A stretch of DNA of 64,000 nucleotides from Gymnogyps californianus (Eukaryota; Chordata; Aves; Accipitriformes; Cathartidae), in NCBI RefSeq assembly GCF_018139145.2, contig NC_059476.1:14501001-14565000 (forward strand), read 5' to 3'. The notes under the pieces are model-generated. The model did not search any database and was not told the origin of the DNA. It saw only the letters and a program-made list of their open reading frames with translations. A program made the translations under genes and the position numbers. Positions 35,401 to 49,803 of the stretch are shown one piece after another (position 1 is the stretch's first letter; the number at the start of each line of letters is the position of its first letter).

Positions 35401-38400
35401 AGCCAATGCAGGGATGGAGGAGTCTCTAGGAATGGAAAAAAAGGAAATAACAGATGCATTACTCGTCCTCTTCTTTAGTTTCACATGGGATTTTCCCTTT
35501 TGTTTGCAACATATAAACGATTTGGGCTGGAATATCAAATGGAGGATATTGAACTTTGCTACTGGCTGCAGCATTGGTGATACCAGCAAATAAGTCAGCC
35601 TTCCTGAGAGAATATTTGAATCTTTTTGCTACTCACCCAGAAAATGAAAAAAGAAATTATATGTAGATAAATATCAAGCAATAAACCTGGGGGAAAGCAG
35701 AAAGCATGTTAAATGAAATAGGTTCAGCAACCACAAAAAAAAGATGTAGAAGAATGGCAGTTGGAACAGCATACGTTACTGCTGTTGCTGTACAGCAAGA
35801 GCTTTTATTCCTTGCCTTGAATATCACATTTGGGTTTGCTCATGCTTTGTAGGTCTGACTGTGAAAGGACACGGGGCTGAGAGGAGCAAAGATAGTTTAA
35901 TTTACTGACACTTGGCACTGGCAGCCAAGTGTACAGAAATAGCTTTTGCCTGGATTGGTTATGAGTGTGCTGCAGGGTTTAAAAACGGCATGCTGTCACC
36001 AGCACAGGATGGATTAAGAATAACCAGACTTATCCAAAATCCATCAGAATGTGACGGAGATCAGAGCCTTGCCGACACGCTGCTGCTTCAGCAGTGGTAC
36101 CGGACACTGCCTTGCTGGGGCCAAACACAACGATAGTGTCAGTGCTATTAAAAGTTTACTGTTTATGAGCACAAATTCAAGACAATTTTTTTTCTTTCTC
36201 TGTAGAATAGTTGGGACTGAAGAGGTGTTTTGAAATGCGGAGATGTTGCCTTTAGAAAAACTAAATGCCAAGCCTGTTGGCTCGAGGGCCTTTTTCCTGT
36301 CCAGTAATTTTTGTTCATATCCTAAAGGAACAATCACTGCTGATAATTTGCCAATGCCTATTTTGTAGATTAGAAAGTAACAGTTTGCTTAATGTTTAAC
36401 TTAACCCATAAAATTCCTTCCTTCCAGAGAAGAGAAGTTTAGTGGTTAATGCAGGGGATCGGGAAATCTGCTCCTTACTGTCTCATTGATTTATTTTGCG
36501 ATGTTGGAAAGGCCTCTCACATCTCCTGGCTGTATCTGCAGTATGATTGCAGAGGTACGATTTCAGAGATTTGCTAAGAGGATTTTATTCTGGTAAAGAA
36601 ACCCCATTCCTTCCATAATATAATTCTAGAAATGACCAGTTAGAAAAATAATTTGTTTTTAAAATCATCAGTCAACATCGGAAGAAACATTACTTCCAAA
36701 ATCTGTCAGGAAAGCCTGTTCTGCTGGTGCTTCTATATGCAAAACCAGTTAGGGAGCCAAAAGAACAAATTTATGCATCTGGCAGTGGGGGAAACCTGGG
36801 CTAATGAGGCAGGATTGGAGCAGAACCAAAATAACTGGATTCAGAGGTTATCAAGCTTGTTGTGAAGGATTTGGGGCACCTGTTATCTTTGAGCCCTCAC
36901 TTCTAGAAATGTTTGGCTCGGTGCCACAGGATCTTCTGAAAGTCTCTGTTTAAAGACTGGTGATGCTTGGTTTGACGCCCCAGAATAGGGGCAGCCCACA
37001 AGGTTGAATCGCCCATGCTGATAAACACAAGAGAGATCTTTAGGTCCATGCAGAAGAGAAGCATCTGGTCCTGTTGTGCTTTGTGGATAAGCGTGGAACT
37101 GAGGAGAGGAAGAGGGATGGGGACTTCCTCTTCTTATCTGGATTTCTTGTTGTGGTGAGCCCCTGCTAGCAGGTTAATTGCATGCACTGAGGTATCTGTC
37201 ACCGTTGGCCCATGACCTGCCAGGCAGGAGGAGGTGGGGTGGAGTTTTCTTTTCACTAACACGACAGAATTGAATATAGCCTGTCTTGTCCTCTGTGTGT
37301 CACATCTCTGAAAAACAAGAATAGGCAGCTTATGTTACAAATATAATTATATCATGGAGAAGAATCCAGCTTGTCATTGCTATGTCTATATTTAATATGG
37401 TCACACTATTGTTTAATGAATATCTTTTTCCACTCTGAAGAGGAGAGCACTAGGGACAGACATGCTCAATGGGGTGTTTGCTGCCAGGGTGATAAATTAT
37501 CCCCCAGTGGCGCCTGGGGTCAGATGGGACTTTTCAGTGCTCTGCACTTCCTATTGTTGATCGCTATGTAATTTGGACATTGCTTATCTGGAGAGTCCCT
37601 TTATTTTTAATGCTGTTGAGGATCAGTAGCCTCGCTGGTTATAAAAAGAGCGTTTTTCTCATGTACACGTGCCTAGTGCAACCCTATATGCGATTCTGAA
37701 CTATGGTTGGGGGCAATGTAAGGCATCCCATTACATTTGATAGGGTTTTATCAGGCTGTACTATATGTTACAAAGGAAGGCATTGCTTAAAATGTTTTTT
37801 AATGCTGTTGACTACAGGCCAGGTGGAGTTGACATCTCACATTTATTTAAGGTGGATCATTTCTGTCTAAACACTGGGAAGTAGAGGTGATGTTCCTCGG
37901 TAAACAGGACTTTGAACTCCGTGAGTCTCTGGTACTGCCCTTAGCATCCAGCAGTTGCCACTGAAGAGAGAGGAGGAAGCGTTAGCAATCAAAGAGTGGT
38001 GAACAACAGGTAAAGCAAGTCAGGTCTCTCTGGAGAGCCACTGCCTCCTGCTTTGAGTTAGGAGGAGAGCTGGGCTTCCTCTCTGGCTTGGCTGTATCGT
38101 AACAGTGCGTTAGACAATTATTGTTTGGTGCACCTGGCTTCACCTGTTCACCCCATGCTACCAAAGGATTTTCACTGGAAATCCATTTCATTACGTACAC
38201 AGGGCTTGGTGTGTTTTGTGTCCACAGAGTTTTGCATTCACCTCCCAATGCTGTTGCTGTTTAAAATCTTGCTTGTAACAAGCCTGGAAAGAAAAAACAT
38301 TTGTGGCAGCAGGGAACCGTCCCCTGGAGTGCTGCACGCGTCCGAGATGATCTATTTTGCTCTGTCCTTCTGTCTCTTGAGGAATGGGATGCCTTCTTTA

Positions 38401-38704
38401 GGACTTAGGATGTATAAAAAATACCAGACCTCAAGTGGCTCTGGCTGTAGGAGACACAGTGATCTATCGGTAGATTCATTTCCACCCTTTCCATCTTCTT
38501 GACTGGTCTGCAGCTGACTGTCTTTCATGCGTGCTGTTCCCAGAAATGCAAGCAGAGGATCAAATAACAACATGTTTTGACTCCAAACTCTGGAGTGACT
38601 TATCATGTTATCAAAGCTTTTGATTTAATTGAAATTTCACAGATAACCCTAGACCTGCTTTTAAGTGCAGACTCAAGTGCCAGTGGGAATTCAATTAAAA
38701 CCCT

Positions 38705-38713
38705 CCCCCCCCC
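38705..38713. repeat. Poly-C run (C9)
   Basis: Nine consecutive C follow CCCT and precede TTTTAATG. It is simple low-complexity sequence. Confidence 0.9.
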
Positions 38714-41700
38714 TTTTAATGCTTGCATTTTGTTTGGGAGGTTTATGGAAGGGATTTGCTACTGCTTATCTCTAGCTAGAGCTGTGTGTCTGGGTTCAAA
38801 GATACCCTTTGTCTTTGGGCCACTTTCTTTTGCCAGTTATGCCAGAGTTTGATTGGAATGGCCCTGCTGACAGTAATGGGCTATTCGAGATTTATGCTGA
38901 TGTAAGGACTGCAGAATTTGTTGTGTTAAAAGTAGAATTCTTTCCTTGTTTCCATTCACATCTCTTAAAACAATTGGCCTAAGCTCAGGAAAGATGTTCG
39001 TTTAAACAGACCTTGGATATATTCTGAATAGAGGATTGACTGTGGCTTTGCAATACTTTAGTCTAATCTAATAAATGCTGGTTATTTGCTGGATTCTTGC
39101 AAGCTGTATTTGCTTCCCAGCTCCAAGGAGTTTTAATAGCCACTCCAGTAATGCTGACTGCAGTGCACTGTGGTGAACCTCAGAACATTGTATATGTCTG
39201 ATTACATTTGCTTTCAATTACAGTCTTGTGGGTTTGAAAAATCAGTGCAGTTCAGGCTCATTTGGGAACCACCGCAAAAAATCACTAGTAACCTGAGATA
39301 CCTAGTGCTTGAAAATATAAAAGAAGAAGAAAATGTTGAATGTTGGGGGCCAAAAAATGTCTATTTTGCCTTATGAGAAGAGACCCATTGCAACAACTGT
39401 GGGGTTAGGACGGCAGGGGCACCATATCTAATAAATAAACCTTTTTCTTTCCCATCCAAGTGTGCTGGGAATGAAGTGTGAGTGACTCATACCAGAGACA
39501 GCGTTCATCAGAGACTTGAAGCTGTCCTGGTTCACTAGTGAATTAGCAATGTTGCCATCTTTGCTGCTCCCCGTTGGATAGGTTGCTGGTCTCAGTCCTT
39601 TTTCTAATGATTAGAACCTCACCAGCATTGTCCTCTCTTGCTAGGGGAGCTGTGGAGTTCTTGATGATGTTAAGATTAAATTAATCTTCTTATTTCCGTC
39701 AAAATGTAGTATTTTGTGGAGATGTTGATTATCCTCTAGATCTGGCTAAAAGAGGAGCTTTCTTTTCGTGAAAACATTTTACCAAAAATGAACCTCTCTG
39801 TTCCTGTTGAAGCGTGGTCCCAAAACCCAGAATTTGGATAGTTTTCATCAGCCCTACTGAGCAGCAGGATGGCTGTCGAGTGAACAGACGTGTACAGAGA
39901 CATCCAGCAGACGGCTGTGCAGGTGACCCCTTCTGCAATGGTGTTCAGGTCTCCGGGTGCTGCGTGGTTGGGACTTGATCTGCCGTTCGTGGTGCTGAGG
40001 TGTGCCTGGTCCTGCCTACTTAATGCCTCACTCTTCCAGCAGGCAGCTCTGGGAGAGCATCAGTCACGTGGCCGATCCCTTTCTCCCCTGCCAGCATCTG
40101 GCGAGCAAAGAAAGGGCTCATGAACACATTAAAGAGCAAGCCCTGGTGCAACACTTGTTTGGGGTGTTACGAATATTTGCTAAATAAAAGAGGAGCAGGG
40201 AAGGTTTCACTGTGTAAAAGCCCAGCCGCAGCACTGTGACACCAGCAATGGCACAGTGAATTTTCACCCCAGGTGAGGAGAATGATTTCAGCTATTCTGA
40301 ACTTAGGCCCAGAAGGTGGGGGGTAAGGCTGTCATCAATCCCCTGAAAATACAGGCAAATGCAAACAAGGTATGCAGACTGAGTAACTGGGGTAGGTTTT
40401 ACTCTGTAGTGGGGAACAGTACATGTTGCCAATGTTCTACATTTCTTCCTACAGGATAGGACATTTTAGCAATACAGCTCCCAAATTTGGGGAAGCATGT
40501 GGGTAACAAAACTGAGCACTTCACTTTCTGTGGTCCCAATAATAAGGTTCTTCAGCTTGCACATAACCTCTGCAGTCCCTGTAGCCAGTAACCTGGGTGC
40601 CGAGGCATCTTGCTGGGTCTGGATTAGTTTCTTCGCCTCCATACATATCTTTATAGTGAAGCTAAGGGCCAGGGGCACCTAGAGAAAGCTGCAAGAGTTG
40701 TTCACATCCCTGCAAACAGCTTTAAACTCTTCCAGCAAGAGGTCAGTGGAAAAGTATCTTATTGTTTGCTGGGTTGTCTCAATGCACAAAGCAGGGCTCT
40801 GTTGGACACGCACTGACAATGTTATTAATGTTCATGATGCATCAGTGTCATCCCCTGGGGGGAGGAGGAACCCCCGGCGGCTGAATTACACAGGCCATAC
40901 CAGCTAATGAGATGCTCTTCTTGCCAGGCCTGACAAATAAGCTTCTGTTAATCTTCATTGTTATCGTTTTCATGCTCATCTGTGTGTTCGGGAGGGGGTT
41001 GTTTTACAGATGCTTGGCTGAGGGATGGCAGGGTGACCCATGCTAGCTAGCGAGCAGGCTCTGGAGGTGAGCTGGGACTTTAAGAAGAGGCAGACGTTCA
41101 GCAGATGAGGAGAAAGCTTTGAATCCCTTCAATAAAGTAGTATGTTGGAGTGAGTAGTTGCAAGAAGTAGGAGTTCTGCAGAGGACAGAGATAAAAGGAG
41201 GCTTTCAGGCAGGAGAGAGGATTCCTGCCTTTTCCAGATGTAGCATTTGCATTTGGAGAAGGAGAACTGCCAAAAGGCCAGGCTGATGAAGGATGCTTTG
41301 TGGTGCTTCCAGCCTATGAAAAAACACAGTACTTTGAAAGTTAGGTGCTTTTGGATTATTAGGCAAGGGGTGAAATGGGCATCATAAGAGGAGTGCCTTT
41401 CCCCCTCTTCTTATGGAAGGCTGGTCTCCAGTCCATTATATAATTACTACCTTTTTTCCTTCCTTTTTTGTCTGCTTTCTCTTAAGGCTTTTTTTTAAAT
41501 ACACTCTTGCCTCAATCATTCAGCATCCTCATAAATCAGAAAATTTTGTCCGTGCGGATTTATGACAAGTGTTTTATATTTAATTTTTTTGTTGACAGGC
41601 GTATAAACTACTGAGCCCTGGTTTACTGCCCAATAAGTCCTGATCCCTGGCAGGATAAATAATGTTTGTGAGAGAAGATTGAATTAATATCAGCAAACAG

Positions 41701-44700
41701 AGAATTTTTGGCTTTAACAAACAAATGTTACTTTCTGCCATGATTTTGTCTATCCTAATATGTGCTCAGAAAATCTACAGTCTTATCTCCATTTCAGATG
41801 CGTTCAGTTCAGACATATTCAAATGCCAGGGAACTGTATAAGTAGAAGATGTAACTGTCAGTTTAAGAGAGCACTGACCCAAAATAGACCATTTAACAGC
41901 TTGGGGCTCTAATGGTCCTTTGCAAGTTTCCTGAAGAAGTTTTGCCAGTCGTGTCTGCTTATTCTTTTAAGGCTTTCTTTTCAAAACATCAAAGCAAACT
42001 CCTGATTTTGAATGAAGTAAGACACAGCCCTACAGAGACACATGTCAAAAACATTTCGCCTCCAGAGTAATGCAGCTAGATAACATTAAACTTGCTGTCA
42101 GCCTCATCCCAAGAGTGGCCCTCCTCCTCCAAACATTTCTGCACGTGGGTAGTTTTCTACACAGTGAATAACTGTATTGAATTCACACGTGCACCCAAAG
42201 TTATATGTATGTGTATTCATGTGTATGTTTGTTTGATGGGAATGAAAAATTCTGGAGAGGGCTGGGATATAAAGGAGGTTCATTCATCAGTAACCCCCTC
42301 TGCAAATCATATTAACTCTTCTCTCTTGCCTGGAGATGGACATGTATGGAGTACGTGCACACAGGCTTTGGGGCCAACACAACAAACTTAACTTGAATTA
42401 AGTCACCAGCTTTCAAGGGATGAGGGTAGGTAACATCTATTCTCGGAGGCTCCTAAACACAGACGTCACACAGCAAAAGCAGCAGAGAGGCTCAACTGGC
42501 CTGAAAATTTAGAGGTTTTATATAGCAGATAATTTGTGTGTGCCCTGAATGCTCTTTTTATGCATTTATTTTTACTAATATTTCATAAAGAAAATCAAAA
42601 AGGGCTTGAAAGCAATTAAGTATGTATCTTCATCTGTATCTTTGAGGGGACCTTTTAATTGTGTAGCTGTAAAATCGACAGAGCACCAATACAGTCTCCG
42701 TAAGGGAATGCACCCGCTCTGAGACAAAACAATAAGCACAAGGCTATGCAGAATACCTTTCTGTGGCTGTATGTGCTGTAAAATCCTGTCAGATACCATC
42801 TTCACTGTAGTTTGTTTGCTTCAGCTAGCACTTGCTCCACGATCAGAGGGAATTCAGCCATGAAACAGGGTTTGGCAGGTCTCACTCCAGTGTAAAGGAC
42901 TGGGTCATTGTAAGCTGTCTAGTGTGTGTTGTAGGCAATTGACTTATTGTCTCCTATTTTACATACATACATAAATCTTTTACTGGACATTTTTAAATTG
43001 TGCTGTGTTCTTATCTCTTGCTTTCTTTTTGCTTTCCTAGTATCCCTGACTGCATCAGCTTCTCTGCCTTATATTGACATATCTCTTCTTGTGTCGTTTT
43101 TAACTGTCTCTGGGTTTTTTCATTACCCTTACATCCCTTCGATATTGTTTTCTTCCTTCTCAATATGATCTGTCTTGCTTCCCCCAGCATTGCTACACTC
43201 ATTTCTATTTGTCCCACCGGTACTCTGTACATTGGGTTTATTTGCTCTCTGAGGTATTTCTTCCATCACTTTCTCTCTTTCCCATGTCTTTTCATCCCCA
43301 GTCCCACATAAGAGATAACGGAGGGATGATAGGAGCGTCCTGGACACAGGCGAGATCCTGAGGCTGAGGATAAGTGTGACCTCGTTGCTTTGCAGAAGTT
43401 GCCTGATTGCTGGATTTGTTGCTAGCATAGACTATAGCCAGGACAAGCCAGTCTGGGGCCATAACAGAAACTGGAAGTAAACCCTGTGCCACACATGCGT
43501 GGTGCTCTGGGCAAGGGTCTGCCCTCACCGGTGTTGGTGGCCCTGATAACTAACTCTCAGCAGCATGGGGAAACCTGCTCTTTCCCCCTACTAAAGGCAA
43601 CTTCTTTCAGCAGAAGTGATGGAAACCTAATTTGGCAGAAATAAAATCATCAAGGTCTTGTGCTTGTTTGTAACCTGTAATTTTTGTAGAAGTTGTCTCT
43701 GTGGTCTGCCAAACAGAAATTCGTCATCTCTGGCCTGAAGTTACTGGGTAATTAATCTTCCGTGGTGGATAAGGCGGGCTGGGTTTTTGGTCTGCAGGCA
43801 TGGAGAGCTATGAGCTAACCCGCAGCACCACTGAACCTTTTCTCTCTCCCCTACTTCTTCATTTTCCCATGACCTTAGGAAAAAAAAAATCTGCACTTCA
43901 TAGGTCTTTTTTTTTCTAAATCACACTTTATGGAACACAGTTTTAATACTGTATGGTGCGTGTTTAATGATGTCCATATGGGTTTGTGGGTACAGGAATT
44001 AAATACATAACGGTTCACGATGACATAACACGGAAATGCAACTCCCGCAGTGCTGGTGTGTAGGCTGTAAAGGGTTATTAATAAAAATGAAGGTTTTAAA
44101 TAGAAAACAAGCTTAGCAGCACCGTTTTGGCCTCAGGCCCATCTCTGAGTGATGGAAAAAAAGAGGCTGGAATATATGGTCTTTCCTCAATACATGAAAA
44201 TAAATACATTTTACCACCATCCCCTGCTAAATGTTTCAGAGAGAAAGCTGCAGGCCTGATGCATGGCATCTCTCTTCTATCAGAGCCTGAGCTCAGGGAG
44301 GTCTGGAGGGGATATTTCAGCAGGGTGCAGAACACATCAAACAAATACTAAGGGGGAGATTGATGCCTTAGATTATTAAAACGGGGTAAGGCCACAATGT
44401 TTTGATTGGCAAAACCTTTCAACAGTCGGACATTAGTGTTTCAGAAGAGCAAACCGCTCTGTTTGTGGGTAAGCCAGGAAAATAACAACTCACACGGTTT
44501 GGGGGAATGACCTCAAGGAAATCCCATCCCATCTTGTAACCAGAGTTGCTGCATCAGTAAGCCAAGGAAATTACATAATGTGCCTATTAATATTATAGAC
44601 AAACAAAAGCAAGTTTACTCTTCTGTGTTCAGCCTTGTCCTATCTGCAGTTGCTCCAAACCTTTTGTTTTAAGTCTTCAGAATAAATGAGACAGCAGTGG

Positions 44701-46304
44701 ATGATGTGCTGAGCATCTCCCTCTGAAGATGCTGTGTCTGAGACATCTCTCACTGATTTCCCACCAGTTGTTAGTGAAAGTGACTGTATGGGCAGCACCA
44801 GCACAAATTGAATGTGGTCCTTCCCTTGGCTGGTTCTTTACCCAACATTTTGCCCGGAGTTTGAGATGGTCCCAGAGCAGAACACGTAGACCTAAAGGCA
44901 CACAAACTAACTCTAGAGTCTGTGGCTTGGGATTTTCCACATTGTGGACATGTCTAAATTACCTCCAGGTTGTAGTCCAGGACAAGGTTAATGCTTCACA
45001 GCAGTTGCATGAGGGTCAGGACGTGCGAGAACCAAAAGTGATCCTGCCCTGGTTTCTGTGTTGTGAAATCCCAGTACTCCCAGCTGTGTCCCTCTGCTCC
45101 TCCTGCAGTCCCTGCTCTGTCTGCTCATGCCCTTCAGCGCCAGCACTCACCTCAGCCCATCCTCGGACCTCTGGATCCTGGCCAACGGCTTTCCCAGCAG
45201 ATGGCTATGGAGGATGCAGTGGGAATGCAGGAGATATAAGACTTTCCTGCTTTATCCAGTGCTGTCTGGGCAAATTTCCACCGTCTGCTAGTTCCTTGTT
45301 GCCTCCAACTGTTGTTCGTTGCGAGACACAGATGTTGTTAGCTCAGTGGCTTCTGTCCAACCACCAGATACTTCAGCAGAGGAGAACTCGGCCCATTGCA
45401 TGGAATTGCAATTCATGCTGAATACATGGCATCGCTTTTTTTCCCACCTGACCATAGCCAGCACAGTGAACAGAAATGTGGGAACGTGGGACAAAATACT
45501 CTCCCTGTGCACCCGGTCCTGTGCTGCTGTGGTCACGTTTCAACCTCCTGGCTCGAAACCAAGATCTTCCTCTAAAAATTGGTTAGAAAAACTACTCCCT
45601 GCTCGTGTTCTGCCAGGGAGATGGCTGGACTCTGTCACACAGGGCATGCTTCCACCCCCTGCTGCCATACTCTGGGTCATCTCAGGCACACTTAAAGCTT
45701 TTGGAAAATGATATTATGTCTATTTTTCCAAATTTCTTTGTGCTGACAGATGTCAGTTGTTTGCCTTCTGAAACTGGTCTCTTCAAAAATAGGTATTATG
45801 TCCCTTTAAATAGCACAAACCACATGGGAATGGGATTATTTTTGTCCCTAGCTGCCTATAATCTATCTTTTTTCTTTTTTTAGTGAAACGAAAATCTTCC
45901 CAGGAATTGTTCCTAAGAATAATGCTGAAAAGAAAGCATTGTGTGAATCATACAGTAGTAGTAATGGCGATAGTACTGCATTGCCCTTCTATAGAGCTAC
46001 CTCACTATAGACCTCGAGGTACAGCCCAAACATTAACCCACTCTCTCAGCTTGACTGTGAAATACAGGTTTTATTTTAGAACTAGGGAAGCAAAAGTACG
46101 AAAGTGGTTTTGAAAGGTCACCAAGGCTGGAACAGGAGCCAGAAGGTCTGAATTTTAGCTTCATGTTGTGACTCTCAGCATACTTTCCATTATTTGCTTT
46201 TGCAAACACCGCTACCACACCAACAGTTTGGCTTGCTGATGTACAACTTCCCAGATCTGCAGGAGTGGGTCACCTTCCATATCAATTTTTGGAAAATGCT
46301 GTGT

Positions 46305-46420
46305 TTGAGGAAAATGCGGCAAAGAAACATTGAACTAGTTTGCCCTAGGTTACAGTGGGACTAGGATTCAGGATGCCCTTAAATTCTCTGCTTCAACCAC
46401 TGGCCCCCCAGTCCTCCAAA
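46305..46420 (-). mobile_element. MIR-like ancient SINE relic, antisense
   Basis: The order AGTTTGCCCTAGGTTACAGT, GGGACTAGGATTCAGGATGC, then TTCAACCACTGGCCCCCC follows the reverse complement of the tRNA-derived head of MIR (consensus TTGCCCAAGGTCACACAG, AGCCAGGATTCGAACCCAGG, CTTAACCACTAGGCCACGC). The upstream part, GAGGAAAATGCGGCAAAGAA, fits GAGGAAACTGAGGCACAGAG. The assignment is by remembered consensus. Confidence 0.6.
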
Positions 46421-48034
46421 CAGACACACACTCTCCCTTGCTCATAAGCATGTGAAAGGGGATCTTTAGCTCGAGATCAACGTCACCCTGTTGTCTTCCT
46501 ACCCCAAACTGTGGTGAATTACCTCATCTAAAGTCACTCTCCTGAGATGAACAGCAGATACTTGTGCAAGAGACACGAAGACCAGTCCACGCTTCTTCAT
46601 ATGCCGGGACAGCACGGCGAGCAGGGTGGGCTGTAGCTGTGATGTGGATGAAGCAGCAGCTTTCGTGCACAGACTCTGCCCCATGGCAGTTCTGGAAAGG
46701 ATCAGTGTGCGCGTGGAGGAAGGGAGGGAGGGCTGATGGTTTCCTGGATCTCCCTCTTCTTCCTCAACCAAATCTCTGTCAGTACTGGGAGCACAGTCTG
46801 TTGTAGAAGAATAAATTGCTCAGGAGCCTACACTCTGTTTCAGCTCCCAGCACGTCAGTCCACTTGGGGCTGCAGGCTCAGCTCCCTATGACACTTGGCC
46901 AGATTATTCCATCTGCAAGTTCTTGTCCAGAGTCAGCCCTGGGTGTCTCTGGATGTCCTCTGCTCTCCACTTCGGCTGCCTCCTCCACCGTTTGTCCTCA
47001 CGTCCCTTACTGTGGCATTTGCTGATGGTAGCTTGTGTTGGAGATGCCCCCAGCCCCATGGGGCTGTTTGTGCAGGGAGGTTTGGCTGGGGCCATTCGAG
47101 CAGTCAGGCGTCTGTGTAGTTTGGAGCTTGAGCAGAGCTTTCCTGGTCCGAGTTACCTTCCTAAGCAAGTGGAAGAGGGATGTGTCAAAAATGCATTGCC
47201 CTTCTCGCTGGCTTTGTTCTCTCCCTGCCTGTCCCGTCCTGTGTTTCCCATTCCTAACTCTTACACTTGTTGACTTGTGAGCTAACACGAGCACATCTGC
47301 CTCGGATAGACCTTTAACTGCCTGACCTCCCCCTCAGGAGCTACTAAGACTTTCCATTGGTGTGTGCTCCGTTACCCACGCCGTCCTGGCCCTTGCTTCA
47401 ACGCATCTTTTCCTCCCGCAGGACCCTTTACTACTCTGTGTCTCCTCACTAGATTTTGCGGTCACCAAATGTGTGGTCTTTCCAGCAATTCATACCATGC
47501 AGCAATCTGACCGGAGGCTCCCTGCTCTGTCCTCCTCTTTGGCCACTGGTGCTGAAGATAGACCTTGTCCTGTGCAAAGCCGTCCCTGAGCGTACCCGTG
47601 CCAGTGGGTGAGAGAATGCGCCCTTGCATGTAGCTTTTGTTCTCAGTGCACAACCCACCTCCTGGAGCAGCAGATAAACACAAACAGCCTTTTTCTGCAG
47701 TTTAATAAGCAAAGCGGAACAGTGCTTCTGAGCTGGTTCTTTAACAGCAAGGGCATCTTCACGTCCTGAGCCTCATGTAAGTAAATCTGTCATCATGCTT
47801 TAGTCTTTCTTTTGTATAACTTTATGTAGCAGCTCGTCTTAAACTTGTAAAAACATTTTCTGGGAAATTATGCGTGGGAGGTGGGCAACTCCTTCCATGT
47901 ATTGCCAGCTAATCCGTAATACTCTCCTTTATCATAACAAATGAGGCAGGTTTCTCAAAAGCAGTATCTTGTGCTGTTCTTTTATCTCTTTCCTTTTGCT
48001 TTAAGTCTGGAGATGGGGTTCTGCCCTGGATGCG

Positions 48035-48125
48035 TTTTAGAGCACAAAATGCGGAGCCAGGATTCCTGGCTTCTGTCTTGAGCACTGGATGCTCACGGCT
48101 GTGCTAAATCCTGCTTGTGCAGTAT
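48035..48125 (+). mobile_element. Weak MIR-like head segment
   Basis: GAGCCAGGATTCCTGGCTTC followed by a GAGCACTGGATGC stretch resembles the sense head of MIR (GAGCCAGACTGCCTGGGTTC). The match is short and not extended by the distal MIR core, so this is tentative. Confidence 0.3.
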
Positions 48126-49795
48126 CTTTCCAAACTGGAAGGGGCTGTAGGTATGCAAAATACTGCGTTTAGCCATAAATGTTATTAAATGTGGAGGAGG
48201 AAAAAAAATGTGTCACAAAATGCCCAAGAAACCAGGAAACTGGAACTCTTTCAACTGTTCTTCACCTTGGGAAATAGAGGAACTTTTAGATCCCACCAGT
48301 GCCTTGCTCTCCTGCTGTCCCAAAGTGCTTTGTACAAATGCAAGCTCAAGGTTTTTGCAGATTCTTGGGACAAAATGTTTTGCACCCCGTGGGATCCATC
48401 ATCATTTCACACCTCTTCTCTTCTGTTGAGCCATCACCCCCCCTCCTCGAGCCTGGTAGGTGGCACAGGAGATATCACATCATCTGTGTGGAGGAAAATT
48501 AGCACAAAAGTATCTTGGGTTTTGGCAAAGCACAGCTCTCTCTGCAGCAGGGCTCATCTCCCCTTTAATGGAAATTAAGTGTCTAAATCTTTTCGTCTTT
48601 CCCTCTTTCTCAGTTTTACTGTGTGCTCTGGGGTGAAGTTTTGTAATGCTACATTTATTTCTCCTTGCCAAGACCTTCTTTATGGCCTTGATTTAAACCA
48701 AGTCCAATCAGACACAGTGGAAGGCCGTCATATTCCAGTGCTGGGGATGGGCTTTGGGGGCCGTTTATCTTTTTTCCAAGGATAACAGCACATTCGTGTT
48801 TGTTTTGTGTGTATGTCTTGGGCTTACACAAAAACTTAAGGATCTGATTCTGGTGGGTCACGCTGGCAGGTATCCAAACCCCATAAATCTGGTCACTGTG
48901 CTTTTCCAAATGTTTATTATGCTGTTTAAGCTTTTATGGGTTCTTGTGCGTATTACATATGGTCTGAATAAATGTAACGCAGTATTACGGTGCTTAGCTG
49001 AGATGCAGAAGAGCCTCCAAAGGGATTATTAGAGCTGGGGCAGCCATTGCCAGCATTTGGAGACGAGTTTCTTGGTTGAGCTTTAGAGGGTTGGTGGCTT
49101 CAGCCCTGTTCTGTTGGTTTTTAAATGCCACTTGATCTGAGGTCGCAGGGGTGGAAATAAGAAGCAAAGAGTTGCAATTTCTTGGATTCAGTCCAGGATT
49201 CTTGCAGCAAATCTCCCCTTTCTGAAACTCTAGTAAAAAGGACTGGATTTTGCATGTATTTGCTGTATTTCCTCTGTGCTGCTGCTGTGGCAAGGTCTGC
49301 TCTGAGGCCAGTGGGACTCAGGAGAAGCCTTTAAGGAACCAGTGGATGCATAGCGGGGCAAAAGTCCCCTGCATCGCTCGCTGTAAGTAAGGAAACACCT
49401 ACAGACTCCATCTAAGAATCAAGGCTGTGTTGCTCCTTCAGACAGATGGCAAAGAGGATACTCCCTGCCCCTCCGAGCCTACAGCTCCTCTTTGATCCTG
49501 GAGATCAAACATGAGCCAGCCAGACTGAGCCAGCCAGGCTCCAGCTGGTGGGAGCAGGGGCAGAAACAGGCACATACAGGACTTGTGTTTGAGGGACGGC
49601 GGTGTGAAAGTGGTACCCAGCCCAGGCCACCTCTCCCTCTTGTGTCGTAGCCGTGGCAGCGTGCAGGGAGCATACATGCTGCTGGGAGAGTACCACAGTC
49701 CTGCTGCTTCGCATCCTTGCTCTCATCTGTCCCAACTGGATTGAGGAAAGAAACTGCAGAGAAAAACCAGCCAGGTTCTAGCCAGCCCTAACAGC

Positions 49796-49803
49796 TATAA
49801 AAG
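49796..49803 (+). promoter_or_regulatory. TATA-like octamer
   Basis: TATAAAAG sits in GC-neutral intronic sequence (acagctataaaagcagccaag). Similar octamers occur by chance elsewhere in the window (for example near 22872), so this is a weak promoter hint. It is noted only because the possible cassette exon at 50524 lies about 0.7 kb downstream. Confidence 0.15.

Noticed and set aside
44729..45421. 230-codon + frame rich in Cys and Ser
   Set aside because: No domain or homologue recognised; lies in intron with no supporting splice sites.
45883..46113. KRKSS at the start of a frame after a pyrimidine-rich AG, considered as the next Tks5 exon (SSKRKS)
   Set aside because: The residues that follow do not match the Tks5 linker, and the needed phase-2 continuation (DYGSS) is missing.
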